Shown one piece after another: positions 46,941 to 58,130 of a stretch of DNA of 64,000 bases. Below the pieces are notes generated by a model. It was given only the letters and a program-made list of their open reading frames with translations. It searched no databases and was not told the DNA's origin. The stretch covers positions 387,425,342 through 387,489,341 of the forward strand of contig NC_092877.1 of the NCBI RefSeq assembly GCF_028372415.1, in the 5' to 3' direction. Each line of letters opens with the position of its first letter. Position 1 is the first letter of the stretch. This DNA is from Notamacropus eugenii. Lineage: Eukaryota; Chordata; Mammalia; Diprotodontia; Macropodidae. The position numbers and the translations under genes are program-made.

Positions 46941-49289
46941 CTAAAGGGAAGACAGAGATGAAGAGCTGAGCTGATGCCACATGGGCACGGAGGTCTCCCC
47001 AGGCTCAGCAAGCATCCATGAGGTCGGCATTCAGCATGAGAGGGGTGGCCTCCAGAGCTGGGCACTTAGTACAGGGCCTGGCATCCAGTAGGTGCTTAAT
47101 CAATGTTGAGTGGCTGACCGGCTGAGCTACCCAAGCCCTGACTTCCTTCGGCTTCCTGTTGAACCACAGTTGGACAGTGAGTGAATGGTATCTAACACAA
47201 AGCCGCTGGCCCTGCGTAGCAGACTACAAGCTCAGGGTGGACAAGCCCCTGGCTCACCTAACATTTGTATCTGCCCCAAATTTAGTACAGTGCTCCGCAT
47301 AAAGTAGGTGCTTAATCTTTGTTGGCTGAATTGCCTTTTCAGCACAAATAGTATACTCTTCCTACTTCAGAAGAGTTAGTATTCCCATTTTAGGGATCTC
47401 AGAACCACAGACTAAATCTCAGAAGGTCAGAGCTGCACCAGGGCCTTTGCAGGCCATCAAGCAAAAACCACCCCTGCTCGATATCTGGCAAGTCGCCAGC
47501 CAGTCCTCGATGGACAATGGAGGCTAGGTGGCTGGTCTCTGAAGTGTCAGGATCTTTGAACTGTGTTGCTCTGACACCAAGTTCACACACCTTCAGATGA
47601 AGTCACCAGAGGCCATGTAAAGTCTTGGAGTCACTCTCTGGCTAAGTGCCCAAGCCCAGAGAGGCCCTGATGGCCAAAGACGACGGCCATCCCTGGGCAG
47701 ACTCTTAATATCAGCACCATGGCCAGGGGTACTGGCAGGGCCCAAGCACAGGGCTGGGTCAGCACTGCCTTGGGCTGTGCCCTTGCACATAGGCAGGAGA
47801 CAGTGAGCCACTGGACAGTGGTAGGAGCTGGGAAGCACCTGCCGTGGCCCTGGAGAAGCAAGTCATCTAGAACTGGGAAGCTGTTGACTGCCTGGTCCAC
47901 CAGCCTTCCCAAGAGCCTTCTCTGACACGGACCTATCTTTCCTGGACATGGAAGCTGGGGAGGCATCTAGGGAGCTGTGCCCATGCATGTGCAGCATGTG
48001 TTCATGTGCATTCTCCCTCCCTGCCATCCTGCAGACTGAGGTTACGTTTGCTAACTCTGCAAGGGTGGAGATTAGCGTCCAGCCCAGGTGAGTGTGGAGG
48101 GCCATCTTCCTCCATGAGCAACCCTGAGGTTCCCCTTCACACCCATCATCACCTCAGCAGAGGAGAAGGCCAAGGTGGAGGAGCCTTGAGCAAACAGGCC
48201 ACTGAGGCCCGGCCTATGGGGCTGTACAGTGGTCTGGTTCCACCCTGAGAGTTCCCAAACTGGGCACGCCCTCTGACCCTGCTGTGCCTCGAAGACCCAG
48301 GGCCCAAAGTGGAGGAAAGCTGTGTCTAGTGTATACTTCATGATGGTCTCAGACCAAATGACAGGGCAAAGGCTAAACAGATTATGGGGTGTTACTGGCA
48401 TCCCAGGCCAGGAGTTGAGCACTGCCTGAAGAAGCAGGCTGAGGGGAGGAGCACTGAAGGGGAAGACGGTAGCCAGAATGAGGAGGACCACAAGTGGAGG
48501 ACTCCAGCGACCTGGGCCTCCATACACTGACTGTGGCCTCCCCAACCTGGCCACCCCTCTGTCCTGGCAGTCCCTTCTCCTTTGGCGAGCTCCTCTTAGA
48601 CCCTCCACTTAGAAGAAGGCCTTAGACAAGCCAGGCGTCCCTCTCCAGACTTCACTGCTAGGATCCCTGCACCCTTTCAGCAGAATGAAAACAGCTGGAA
48701 GGCAGGTGCTGTGTTTGTATGCCCTCAGCACAGTGTTGGGCACACAGCAAGCACGTAATAAATGCTTCTTGCCTATCCGCAGTGATGGCTCTGTGTGAGG
48801 TATGTAAGGTCTTGTCTCCTCCCTCTGGAGGAGCTCCCTGAGGGCAGGCAGGGGCTGCAGCCTCTCCTGTCTCCTCCATTAGGGCCAGCAGCAGCTGAGG
48901 GCAGCCTGGACAGGCCAGTGGGCAGCCCCAGGGGCCTTGGTCTCTGGAGGGAGAGTCCAGTCAGCTGTGGGCAAGCCCCGTCCTGATCCTGTAGGAGGGA
49001 ACAGTGTGGGGGAGAGTAGGAAATCTACTGGGGAGGGGATATTTGCTCGGGTCAATCTCTCTGTCTCCCCTGTTTTGGGCTGCTTCTTGGGGCTCCAGAG
49101 GCCATCTGGCCCAGCCCTGCTCTCTGAGACATGTGGTACCAACCCCCCCCAACTGAGCCCAAACTGCAGGACCCAGATTCTTCCATCCTGAAGCCTGTGA
49201 CCCACACTGCCTACCAGCTCTGAGACCCCAGGATCCTGGCTCAGTCAGGCCAGTGTCTGCAATGAGGTCCTTGCCTATGAAAGGGATGT

Positions 49290-49440
49290 TTGTGGGAGTG
49301 TGTGTGTATGAGTATGTATGGAGGGAGTATGTGTGAGTGGGGGGAAATGTTTGTGAGTGTATGTAAATGTGTGTGTGAGTGTGTGTGTATGAATGTGTGT
49401 ATGTGTGGCTGTGTGAATGGGGCGGGGTGGGGGGGGGGGT
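49290..49440 (+). repeat. (TG)n-rich microsatellite
   Basis: Irregular TGTG, TATG and GAGTG units closed by a G10 run at about 49430. Confidence 0.85.
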
Positions 49441-49984
49441 GCTGGCAGAACAGATCTACTGTCCCCACCACACGACACAGCCTGCTGGGACACTGGCGAC
49501 ATGGAGTGGGCTCTGGCAGTGTCTGCTGATGGAGGGAGCTCTGGTGCCCAGGAGTCCTGCCCCTCCCAGTCATCTGGAGGCCAGATGAACCAAGCATCAG
49601 TCAATCAACCAACAAGCCCCTAAGCACTATAAGCTGAGCCCTGCGCTGGGCAGACAACGCATGTCCTTACTTTACTAGGGACTTCCAAAGTCCTGACATG
49701 TCCCTGGCAAGGCAAAGCCACCCCTGAGCCCTTCGACTCCTTGGAGGACACCTTGGTGGTGAGTGAGGTGCCTTGCCCAGCCCTGCCCCGCCCTGCCCCA
49801 GCCAGGTTGTCCCTGAGACACCAGGCCCAAGGTCACAGTCAGCTCCATGGAGCCTCTGGGGGCTGGGGTTCTTCTGACACACCCTGGGGGATTCAGAAGG
49901 GCCTCCAGGTAGTGCTCCAGAGGAGCCTGGTTAAAATTATCTGGGATTGTTTCATTTCACCCTTAACCCAATCACCATTTCCTA

Positions 49985-50470
49985 GACTGCCCTTGGGTTT
50001 GCCTGAAGGCTTACATTTGCACTCGAGTTACTGCCAGTGATTTCTAATTTTGTCCCATTGTGGGATCTGTGAGCACCGGGCGCACGATTTCTGCCTTTTG
50101 GAATTGCCGAGGGCTTTTTTTATGACCAAGCATGCAATCTATTTTGGGGAGGATTCTGTGTGTGCTTGGAGACGATGTCATCTCTATTTTTTCCGTTCTG
50201 TTATCCCCATATGTCCCATTTTTCCAGCTTATTCAATAAACATCTTGGATCCGGGATTTCTGTGTTAATCTTCTTGCTGCATTTATCATATTCCGATAAT
50301 GGGGTGCTGAAGTCCTCCGCCATTTATATACACGTACCTGTTTGTTTTAGCTATTTCTCCTACCTTGCTGTTGACTGAAATTTTACCAGTTTATCTGCCA
50401 CATTGTTTGGTGCATGTGGATGTCATAAATGGCTTTTGCCATAATGTCCTGGTCATTTTCTGACCTGAAT
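49985..50470 (-). mobile_element. Decayed L1 ORF2 endonuclease fragment
   Basis: The minus strand reads KIDCMLGHKK then an FQKAEIV-like stretch and LTDPTMGQN, matching the end of the L1 endonuclease (RIDHMLGHKTSL.KFKK.EII, then SDHNGMKLE). The catalytic SDH has decayed to TDP. Upstream the counterpart of IVGDFNTPL is recognisable but broken (the plus strand has ataatggggtgctgaagtcc). Confidence 0.75.
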
Positions 50471-51234
50471 GCGGTAGAACACTACTGCCTCTTTTTTACA
50501 ACTTGGATCTAAACCCAGGCACCTTCATTGTTTTCTGAACCGCGTTTCCTGAGAAGGCAAGTGCACTGAGGAGTCTGAGAAAATCCTCCTCACTGGCATT
50601 CCGGATGAAGAATGTCGTGGTCCTTTCAGAGCTTCGATAACTCTCCTTTGTCACTGCAGTTTGGACATCAGGTAATCATGCGTCTGGAAGATCTTGGCCT
50701 TTGGACACCTCCAGGCCAGGGTCCGGTGGGCTCTTCCTTCTTGGGAACACCATCTAACATGCGGGGAAATGTTTCCTTCTGCTTCATGCTCCAGCTATGA
50801 TGCTGCTGGCTGTCGCTGGCTGCTCACTCTTCCGTGAGTGTCCTTAGGTGGCTGGGGATGGTGGGGCCATCCTGGGCCCACTTTGGGATTTTATTCTCGG
50901 CAGTTAGGCAGCACCAGGAACTTCACTCCCACACAGCCCCTGAGTGGGGGGGTGGGGGTGGAGGAGAGGGTCACAGCAGGAGAGAGGAGGCTGCGGCATT
51001 GACTGGGGAAAAACTGCCCTGGAGAAAGGCATCTGTCCATCTCTGACCAGAGGGGGAGAGATGACCGATGTGAGATCACCAACATGCTCCACTGGTATCT
51101 AGGCAATGTTGGGATGGCAGGAAGGCCCCCAGTATTGTGGGGGGAAGACAACCCCAGATGAGGAGAAGGGAGAGGCTACAATCTGCACAAGGGCAGGGAG
51201 CATGCACACTCTGGACTTCTGAAAACTTTCCTAC

Positions 51235-51690
51235 GCTTTTTGGAGGCTGCTTCTTCATTTCCTCCGATAGGCTGGCCACATTGTTCAAATGCTAAACATA
51301 CATTTGCCAAAAAGACTATTTTGTGGAGAAATCACACAGGGCACACATGGTGGTCAGAAGAAGCTAAACAAAGAAAGTCTCCAAGTCTCTCTCAAGAACT
51401 TTGGAATTGACAGTGTGACATTGGGAGACCCTGGCACAGGACCGCTCAGCATGGCATGCCCACATCAGAGAAGGGGCTGTGCTCTGTGAGCAAAGCAGGA
51501 CTGAGACAGCACAAAGGAAACACAGGATACGCAAATCTAGAGAATCCACCAAAAGTCACATGGGCCATCTGTGCCCAGCCTGTGGTAGAGCCTTCCGAGC
51601 TTAGATTGGTCTGAGCTGGCACAGTCAGACACATGGTGATTTGTCTCTAATACAGTGATGTCATCTTGGTTCTCTTTAAGAATGAAAGAC
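51235..51690 (+). mobile_element. LINE ORF2 C-terminal remnant with a C2H2 zinc-knuckle motif
   Basis: A frame with stops reads SLKNFGIDSVT, then (after shifts) CEQSR-like and TETAQRKHRIRKS, then HLCPACGRAF with RA, a stop, IGLSWHSQTH. The pattern C-x2-C-x12-H-x3-H plus the order 'SLK..ID..TWE.LA.DR..W' is known from the C-termini of some vertebrate non-LTR elements. The clade is not identified. A tail of tctctttaagaatgaaagac then aacaacca follows. Confidence 0.55.
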
Positions 51691-52389
51691 AACAACCAAT
51701 CGGTGTGGTCCTTCAGGTCCTGCTTCCTTCAGGTAGATTCAGAATTTCACTTTAATATTGTTGAGACCTGTGACTTCTCTGGCATAGGGAACTCCTGATG
51801 AGGAGAGTCCCTCCACAGAGGCAGGTTGCTACCTGCTCTGCCACTGAACGCCTCGGGGAGGTGGCTGGGCCCCAAGAGGCCAGGTGATATGTCCAGGGTC
51901 ACACAGCCAGGCTGGGGCAGAGGCAGGACTGTGGTCCAAGGCTTCCTGGCTCCCAAAGCCTGGCCTTCTTCCCACCATTCCCTGTGGCCCCTCTAGGATA
52001 TGAGGCTTCTCTGATTACGTGTCTTTCTTGGCATTCCCTGAGTCTCTCCTGGCACTGGTCCAGTTGGTGCACACTTATTGGACTTCTGTCCCGAAATGTC
52101 CCCATCACATCAGGCATTGTGCTGGTTAATTCAGGCTTAAGCTCCTGGGGTGACCTTTCCCTTGTCTTTGTCTCTGGGGATGCGAAGGTCAGTGCCTCCC
52201 TGGGCACTGTCCCCTTTACACCAAGAGGCAGTGTGGTGTATTAGAGAGAGAGTGGTCCTGGGTTCGAGTCCTGGCTGTGGAGTCTGCATTCTAGACAACT
52301 CTCTAACCTAAGACCTTGTGGAGAAAGGGCCCACCCACACTGCTAAGTCTCCTCACCTGAATGTCCAATGAAATCCCAGCTCCTGACTT

Positions 52390-52745
52390 GCCTTCCCCCT
52401 TCCACAGCCAGCCAGAGGGAAAGCTGGATGTTCCCCAAACCAGTTGGTCCAGCTACCCTCCTTCCCAGGCCTCCTCACCTCCACCTCGGGAATTCCGAGG
52501 TTGCCACCTCTCCCAGGAAGCCTTTTCTGATGCCCTCAGCTGTGGGTGGTCTCTCTAGCCTCAGATAATCAGGCAAATACAGATTCAGTTTGTGTAATGT
52601 CCCCCAGCAGAATTTAAGCATCCTGAAGACAGGGACCATTTTTCATTAAGTCTCTGAATCCCTAGCCCCCTCACAATGCCTGGTACATAGTAGGGGCTTA
52701 ATTGGTGTTTGCTGGCACATAGCAGGCACTTAATCATTGGACTGT
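52390..52745 (+). repeat. L2 LINE C-terminal and 3' end
   Basis: tcccaggaagccttttctga, aatttaagcatcctgaagac, agggaccattttt and aatgcctggtacatagtagg then ggcttaatt match L2; the terminal 30-base ending is repeated (gctggcacatagcaggcact). Confidence 0.7.
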
Positions 52746-53084
52746 CCCCCTCCTCCACCTAATGTTGTAGCTGAGGGGACCGCTGAAGCCCTGGCCTCTG
52801 GGGTCAGCCCTGCAGGCCCTCCCTCTAGGGTCTCCTCTACTCCCTCCTCCATGACTTCTCTTGAGACCCGTGGGACCGGGGACAGTGATGTCAGTTCTGT
52901 CCAGCTCAGCCACTGGGCAGCAAACTGTGCGGCCACCTGCCCCCACATCATGCACTGGTTTCCCAGGAGTCACCATTCCCCTCCTACAGGGTCTACGGGG
53001 CTGTCTGTGACTCCAGAGGAATGACAGAAAAAAGGAAGCAGTCCTACCACAGACTTACTGGGAAACCGCAGACAAGGGCCTCAG

Positions 53085-53300
53085 TCTCCCCATCTGTCAA
53101 ATGAACACCATAACAGTTCCCACTATGGGCCAGGGGCTGTGCAAAGCACTCTACAAATACCTGGGAGGTGGGTGCTGTTACCCCATTTTACAGATAAGGA
53201 AACTGAAGCAGATAGAGGCTGTGACTTGCCAGGGTCACAGAGGCAGGATCTGAACTTGGGCCCCATGTTCTATCCACTGCCCCAGCAGCTGCCTCAGGAT
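53085..53300 (-). repeat. MIR element
   Basis: ctatgggccaggggctgtgc, aaagcactctacaaatacct, ccattttacagataaggaaa and caggatctgaacttgggccc then atgttctatccact cover most of MIR in reverse. Confidence 0.88.
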
Positions 53301-54364
53301 CATCCCCAATAGGAAGTTCCAATGAGATGATGCATGTAAGTAGACTATGAAGAAGCAGGTGGGGTCCATGGCCTGTGTCTGGGGGCACAGCCCAATGAAA
53401 GGCTTGGAGGCTCAAGGCCTCAGAGTCCAGGACCCTGGAGGCTGAGTCAGCTTCTGAGGCAGCAAACCTTACCTGGCTTCCCCTAATCAGCCCAGCCATC
53501 AGGGAGGCCATGGCCCCTAGGGAGGGGTCCTTAGCCCCTGGGCTATCTGCTCAAGGAGGAGGCTGGAGCTAGTGCTGGCCAGCAGCAGTGCCTAACTTCC
53601 TGCTTCCTTAGGGCTGATCTATGGGGTTCTGTGGCCCCCTTAGCTTCGTAGTCCTAGTGACTTCCTCTCTGCTGTGGTTCTGGATGGACTGGCTGTCAGT
53701 ACAGTGGGAGCCTGGACTGTGTCCTCCTCCAGGGGCAGGCAAGGCAGAGCAGAGATGCAGGGGAGAGAAGGAAAAGTAAAGGTCTCTCCAGGGACCACTT
53801 CCCTAGGGCTGGAGGAATCTCAGCTCTGCAGAGGCTAAGTATGAAGGAGTTAGGGTGCCTGGGACCCACACCCACACCCAGGGAGGGGCCTCAGATCCAG
53901 CCTCGACTCCAGGAAGTGGGAAGGAGATACTGCTCCCAAATCTCAGGGTAAAGTGAGGGGGGCACGGTGCTCCATCAGCAAGCTGTGGGAGCTTGGACAA
54001 ATCCCTTGCCCACCTCTGGGCCTCTCATGTTTAAAATGAAAGGGTTGAACTCAATCAGCTCAAAATGCAGGGACTGTAGTCCTTCCCCACCCTAGTTGCT
54101 CTCCTCTGGATGTTCACCTGACAGTCTTTCAAAGAATCCTGGGAAGGGCAGTGCTGCCTAGTGTATAGTGCCTCTGGGCTCAGAGTTAGGAGCGTGTGGA
54201 GCAAACCCGGACCTCTAATATTTACCATGTGACCATGAAGTTAAATAGGCCCCCTAAAGTCATTAAACTGTGTGCATCCTTTGACATCACTCCTGTACCT
54301 CTGCCTCCAAGTGATCCGAGAAAAGGGGCTCAGAAGCACAAGAACATTTACAGCAGCTCTTTGT

Positions 54365-55455
54365 GGTGGTGACAAATCAGAAACTCTTCCTACATTCTCT
54401 ATGACTGTTGAGGGCACCCCCACCCTCACAGTTCCCTAGGCTCATAACCTAGATATGAATCCTGGACTCCTCACTCACTCTCACCTCCCATATCCAAGAT
54501 GGTGCCAAGGGTTGTGATTTCACCTGCTACATCTCTGGTGCATTTCACGTCTGCCACATCTCTCCATACCATCCCTCCAATCTGCCCCCTCTTCTTCTCT
54601 GACACCATCCCTACCCTGGTGCAGACCCTTATCACCTCATATCTGGACTATTGCAATAGCCTTTCAGAAGATCTGCCTACGTTTAGTTTCTCCCTGCTCT
54701 GCACATCCTCCATTCAGCCACCAGAGTGATCTTCCTAAAACTACAGGTCTGACTGTGTCACCCCCTACTCAATAAACTCTGATGGCTCCCTATTGCCTCC
54801 AGGAGAAAATAAAAAATCCTCTGTTCGGCATCCAAAGCCCTTCATAACCTACTCCCCTCCTACCTTTCCAGTCTTCTTACATCTGACTCCCTTATACATA
54901 CCCTTTGATGCAGTGACATTCGGCCTTCTGGCTGTTCCAACAACAAGACATTCCATCTCTTGGCTCTCTCTGTCCATCCCCCATGCCTAGAAGCCCCTTG
55001 CTACTGATTTCCCTGCCTTCCTTTAAGTCCCATCTAAAATCTCAACTTCTATAGGAAGCCTTCCCCAACCCCTCTGAATCCCAATTCCTTCCTTTGTTAA
55101 TTAATCTAATATTCATTTTAAGTCTTCTGTTCAACATGACTAAGGTGAAAATGTATTTAATAGGAATGTATATGTAGAACCTATATAAGATTTCATGCCA
55201 TCTTAGGGAGGGAGGGGGTAAGGAGGGAGGAAGCAGAGGGAGGGGAAAAATCTAAGATATATGGAAGTGATTGTAGAACACTGAAAACAAAATTTTTTTT
55301 TAAAATTGATCTTATAGAGAACATAGTCATTTGCACACCGTCTCCCCTGTTCGATTGTGAGATCCTGGAGGACAAGGACTGTCTTTTGCCCTTGTTTGTA
55401 TCCCCATGACTTAGCAGCACAGTGCCAGGGACACAGTAGGTGCCTATTAGATGTT
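54365..55455 (+). mobile_element. L2 LINE 3' part split by an L1/HAL1-type 3' end
   Basis: LITSYLDYCNS, the stretch after HSATKVIFLK.., and TFGLLAVPTTRHSISWLSLS translate the C-terminal L2 ORF. The 3' UTR resumes at about 55315 (tttgcacaccgtctcccctg) and ends cagtgccagggacacagtag. Between 55120 and 55312 lies a foreign 3' end (see next entry). Confidence 0.8.
55120..55312 (+). mobile_element. L1/HAL1-type 3' UTR inserted in L2
   Basis: aacatgactaaggtgaaaat, gtatatgtagaacctatata and ggagggaggaagcagaggga, ending actgaaaacaaaatttttttt, is the marsupial L1/HAL1-type 3' terminus. Confidence 0.7.
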
Positions 55456-55550
55456 TACTGAGGGTGCTCATCAGCAGGGGAATGGCTGACCAAATCATAG
55501 CCCTTGAATGGAATGGAATACTATTGTCCATAGGAAGCATCTAGGGGGTT
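55455..55550 (+). repeat. L1 3'-end fragment
   Basis: ggggaatggctgaccaaatc then gaatggaatactattgtcca is the ORF2-end region of L1 as at 2.9-3.1 kb (GEWL.K.WY, then EYY). Confidence 0.6.
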
Positions 55551-57024
55551 GGTTTCTGAGACACCTTGGGAGCCTTGTGGGATCTGATGCCATGAAGTTA
55601 GCAAGAAAACAAGTTATGCAATAAAACCAACACTGTGAAGACAAAGTCTTGGAAAGACTCAGGACCTCTGATAAGGTCAGGCCCAGCCATGACTTCAAAT
55701 AGCACTGAAGATGGAACCATAAAAGCCCCTCGTCACAGAGGTGGTAGATGCCAGGTGTGGAATGAAGCATACATTTCCCGACATGGTTGGTTGTGCCAGC
55801 ATAGTTTGCTTGCCCTTGTGTGTCTGTCACAGGGCCTTTGTTTTTTATTTCAATTGGCTGGGGTCAGAGAAGACAATGTATGGGGCTGTCAAAGGAGAAA
55901 GACAAGAATCAGAGCATCACTAAAGCATTTTATAAGTGCTCAGTGAAGAAAGGCCAGCCAGAAGAACAGAGGCACAGAACTTGTAGAGGTGCAAGTCTTG
56001 CTTATTAGGGATTTTTTGAACAGGGCTGCTAGCTGTGCCTACCCAAGATCCCCAATTCCTGCACAGCCCCTTCTCTGATCAATCTCTATGGGGAGGCCTC
56101 TTTTACCTACTGTTGAGGAAGTTCAGAATGAAAACCATAAGAATAAGTGGGGACTCCTGGCTTTCCTCCTGCATCCTCCCAACTCTCAGCAAGGACTCCC
56201 ATCATTTCCCTGCCAGCATCCAGGGCCACGTGGCTGAATTACCCCTTGTGGACTCCTCTACCTTTTGAAGGATGAAGTGGAGAGGGCAGAGCCAAGATGA
56301 TGGAGTAGAAGCAGGGACCTGCTTGAGCTCTCCCCTCAAATCCCTCAAAAAACTTGTAAAAAATTATTCTGAACAAATTCTAGAGCAGCATAAGCCACAA
56401 AATGACAGACTGAAGCAAATTTTCAGTCCAAGAAGATCAGTAAGGTCAACAGGAAGGGTCTATCACACTGGGCTAAAGGTGGAGTACAGTTCAGTGTGGG
56501 CTGCACTGGCATGGATGGAGCTAAAGCAGGCCTTCACAGACTGAATCACTGGCAATTGAGGTGGTTTCCAGACTTCTCAACCCACAAATGTGAAAGACAA
56601 CTTCAAAGGTCAGTGGGAAAGGTCTCTCACCTGGCTGAGAGGGGAGTGTGGTCCAGACCCAGTCCTGGCCCTAGTCCCAGGGTGGTAGCAGTCACTGCTG
56701 AAGCTGTGGCTGCTTCTGGAGCTGTCCACTTAACAAAGAGTTCAAAAGTCAAGTAATTGGCTCAGAAAATGAGCAAATAGAGAGGGAGTGGAACAGATTC
56801 TAGATTCTTACTTTCTTGGTGAAATGTCATTGGTGATGAGGAAGGTCAAAACATACAATCAGAAGGCGACAACAAAGTCAAAGCTCCTGAATCCAAAGCC
56901 CCAAGAAAAATATTAATTAATCTCAGGCCATGGAAGAGCTCAAAAAGGATTCCGAAAGTCAAGTAAAAGAAGCAGAGGAAAAATTGGGAAGAGAAATGAG
57001 AGTGATGCAAGAAAATCATGAAAA

Positions 57025-57351
57025 ATGAGTAGTTTGTTAAAGAAAACTCAAAAAATGTTGAAGAAAACAACACCTTTAAAAATTAGACTAACCCAAGAGG
57101 CAAAAGAGTTCCCAAAAGCCATTGAGCAGAATACCTTCAAAAGCATAATGAGCCAAATGCAAAAAGAGATCCAAAAGCTCACTGAAGAAAATAATTCCTT
57201 AAAAATCACAGTGGAGCAAATGGAAGCTAATGTCATTATGCAAAATCAAGAAATTATAAAACAAAACCAAAAGAATGAAAAAGTAGAAGACAACATGAAG
57301 CATCTTGCTGGAAAAACTTCTGACCTGGGAAATGGGATACAGGAGAAGTAA
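57025..57351 (+). pseudogene. ORF1 coiled-coil remnant of the HAL1-like element
   Basis: The 108-codon frame is rich in Lys, Glu, Gln and Asn, with heptad-spaced hydrophobics (IQKLTEENNSLKITVEQMEA). It is the trimerising coiled coil of L1-type ORF1p. The frame is closed by a stop before the RNA-binding domains, so no functional protein is expected. Confidence 0.75.
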
Positions 57352-57954
57352 TTTAAAAATTATTGGACTAACTGAAAGCCATGATAAAAAAAAAAGAGCC
57401 TAGAAATTATCAAGGAAAACTGTCCTGTTACTCTAGAACCAGAAGGTAAAATAGAAATGGAAAGAATTCTGAAAGAGATCCCAAAAGGAAAACTCCTAGG
57501 AATATTGTAGACAAATTCCAGAGCTCCTAGGTCAAGGAGAAAATATGACAAGTAGTTAGAAAGGAACAATTCAAGTATTGAGGAAACACAATCCAGATAA
57601 CACAAGATTTAGCAGCTTCTACACTAAGGGATCAGAGGGCTTGGAATATGATATTCCAGAGGTCAAATGAGCTAGGATTAAAACCAAGAATCACCTGTCT
57701 AGCAAAACTGAGTATAATACTTCAGGGGAAAATGGAATTTCAGTAAAATAGAGGACTTCCAAGCATTCTTGTTGAAAAGATTAGTGTTGAATAGAACATT
57801 TGACTTTCTAACACAAGAATCAAGAGACGCATGAAATGGTAAACAGGAAAGAGAAACCATAAGAGACTTATTAAAGTAGAACTGTTTATGTTCCTTCATG
57901 AAAAGATGATTGTTGTAACTCATGAAACCTTTCTCAGTTTTAGTAGTTGGAGGG

Positions 57955-58130
57955 AATATATCTATATCTATATATGTGTATCTATGTATCTATGTATGTG
58001 TGTATATGTATGTATCTGTGTGTATATGTATGTGTATATATGTATATGTGTGTAGGTATGTATATGTATAGAGAGACAGAGAGAGACAGAGTGAGACAGA
58101 GAGAGAGAGCGAGAGAGACAGAGACAGAGG
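57955..58130 (+). repeat. (TATC/TATG)n then (GA)n microsatellite within the HAL1 3' UTR
   Basis: Alternating TATCTA, TGTATG units over 110 bp followed by GAGAGACA units. Confidence 0.88.

Noticed and set aside
52225..52345. tRNA-like segment with 'ggttcgagtcctggc'
   Set aside because: The B-box-like motif belongs to the tRNA-derived head of a MIR-type SINE; no acceptor stem or A box pairs with it.
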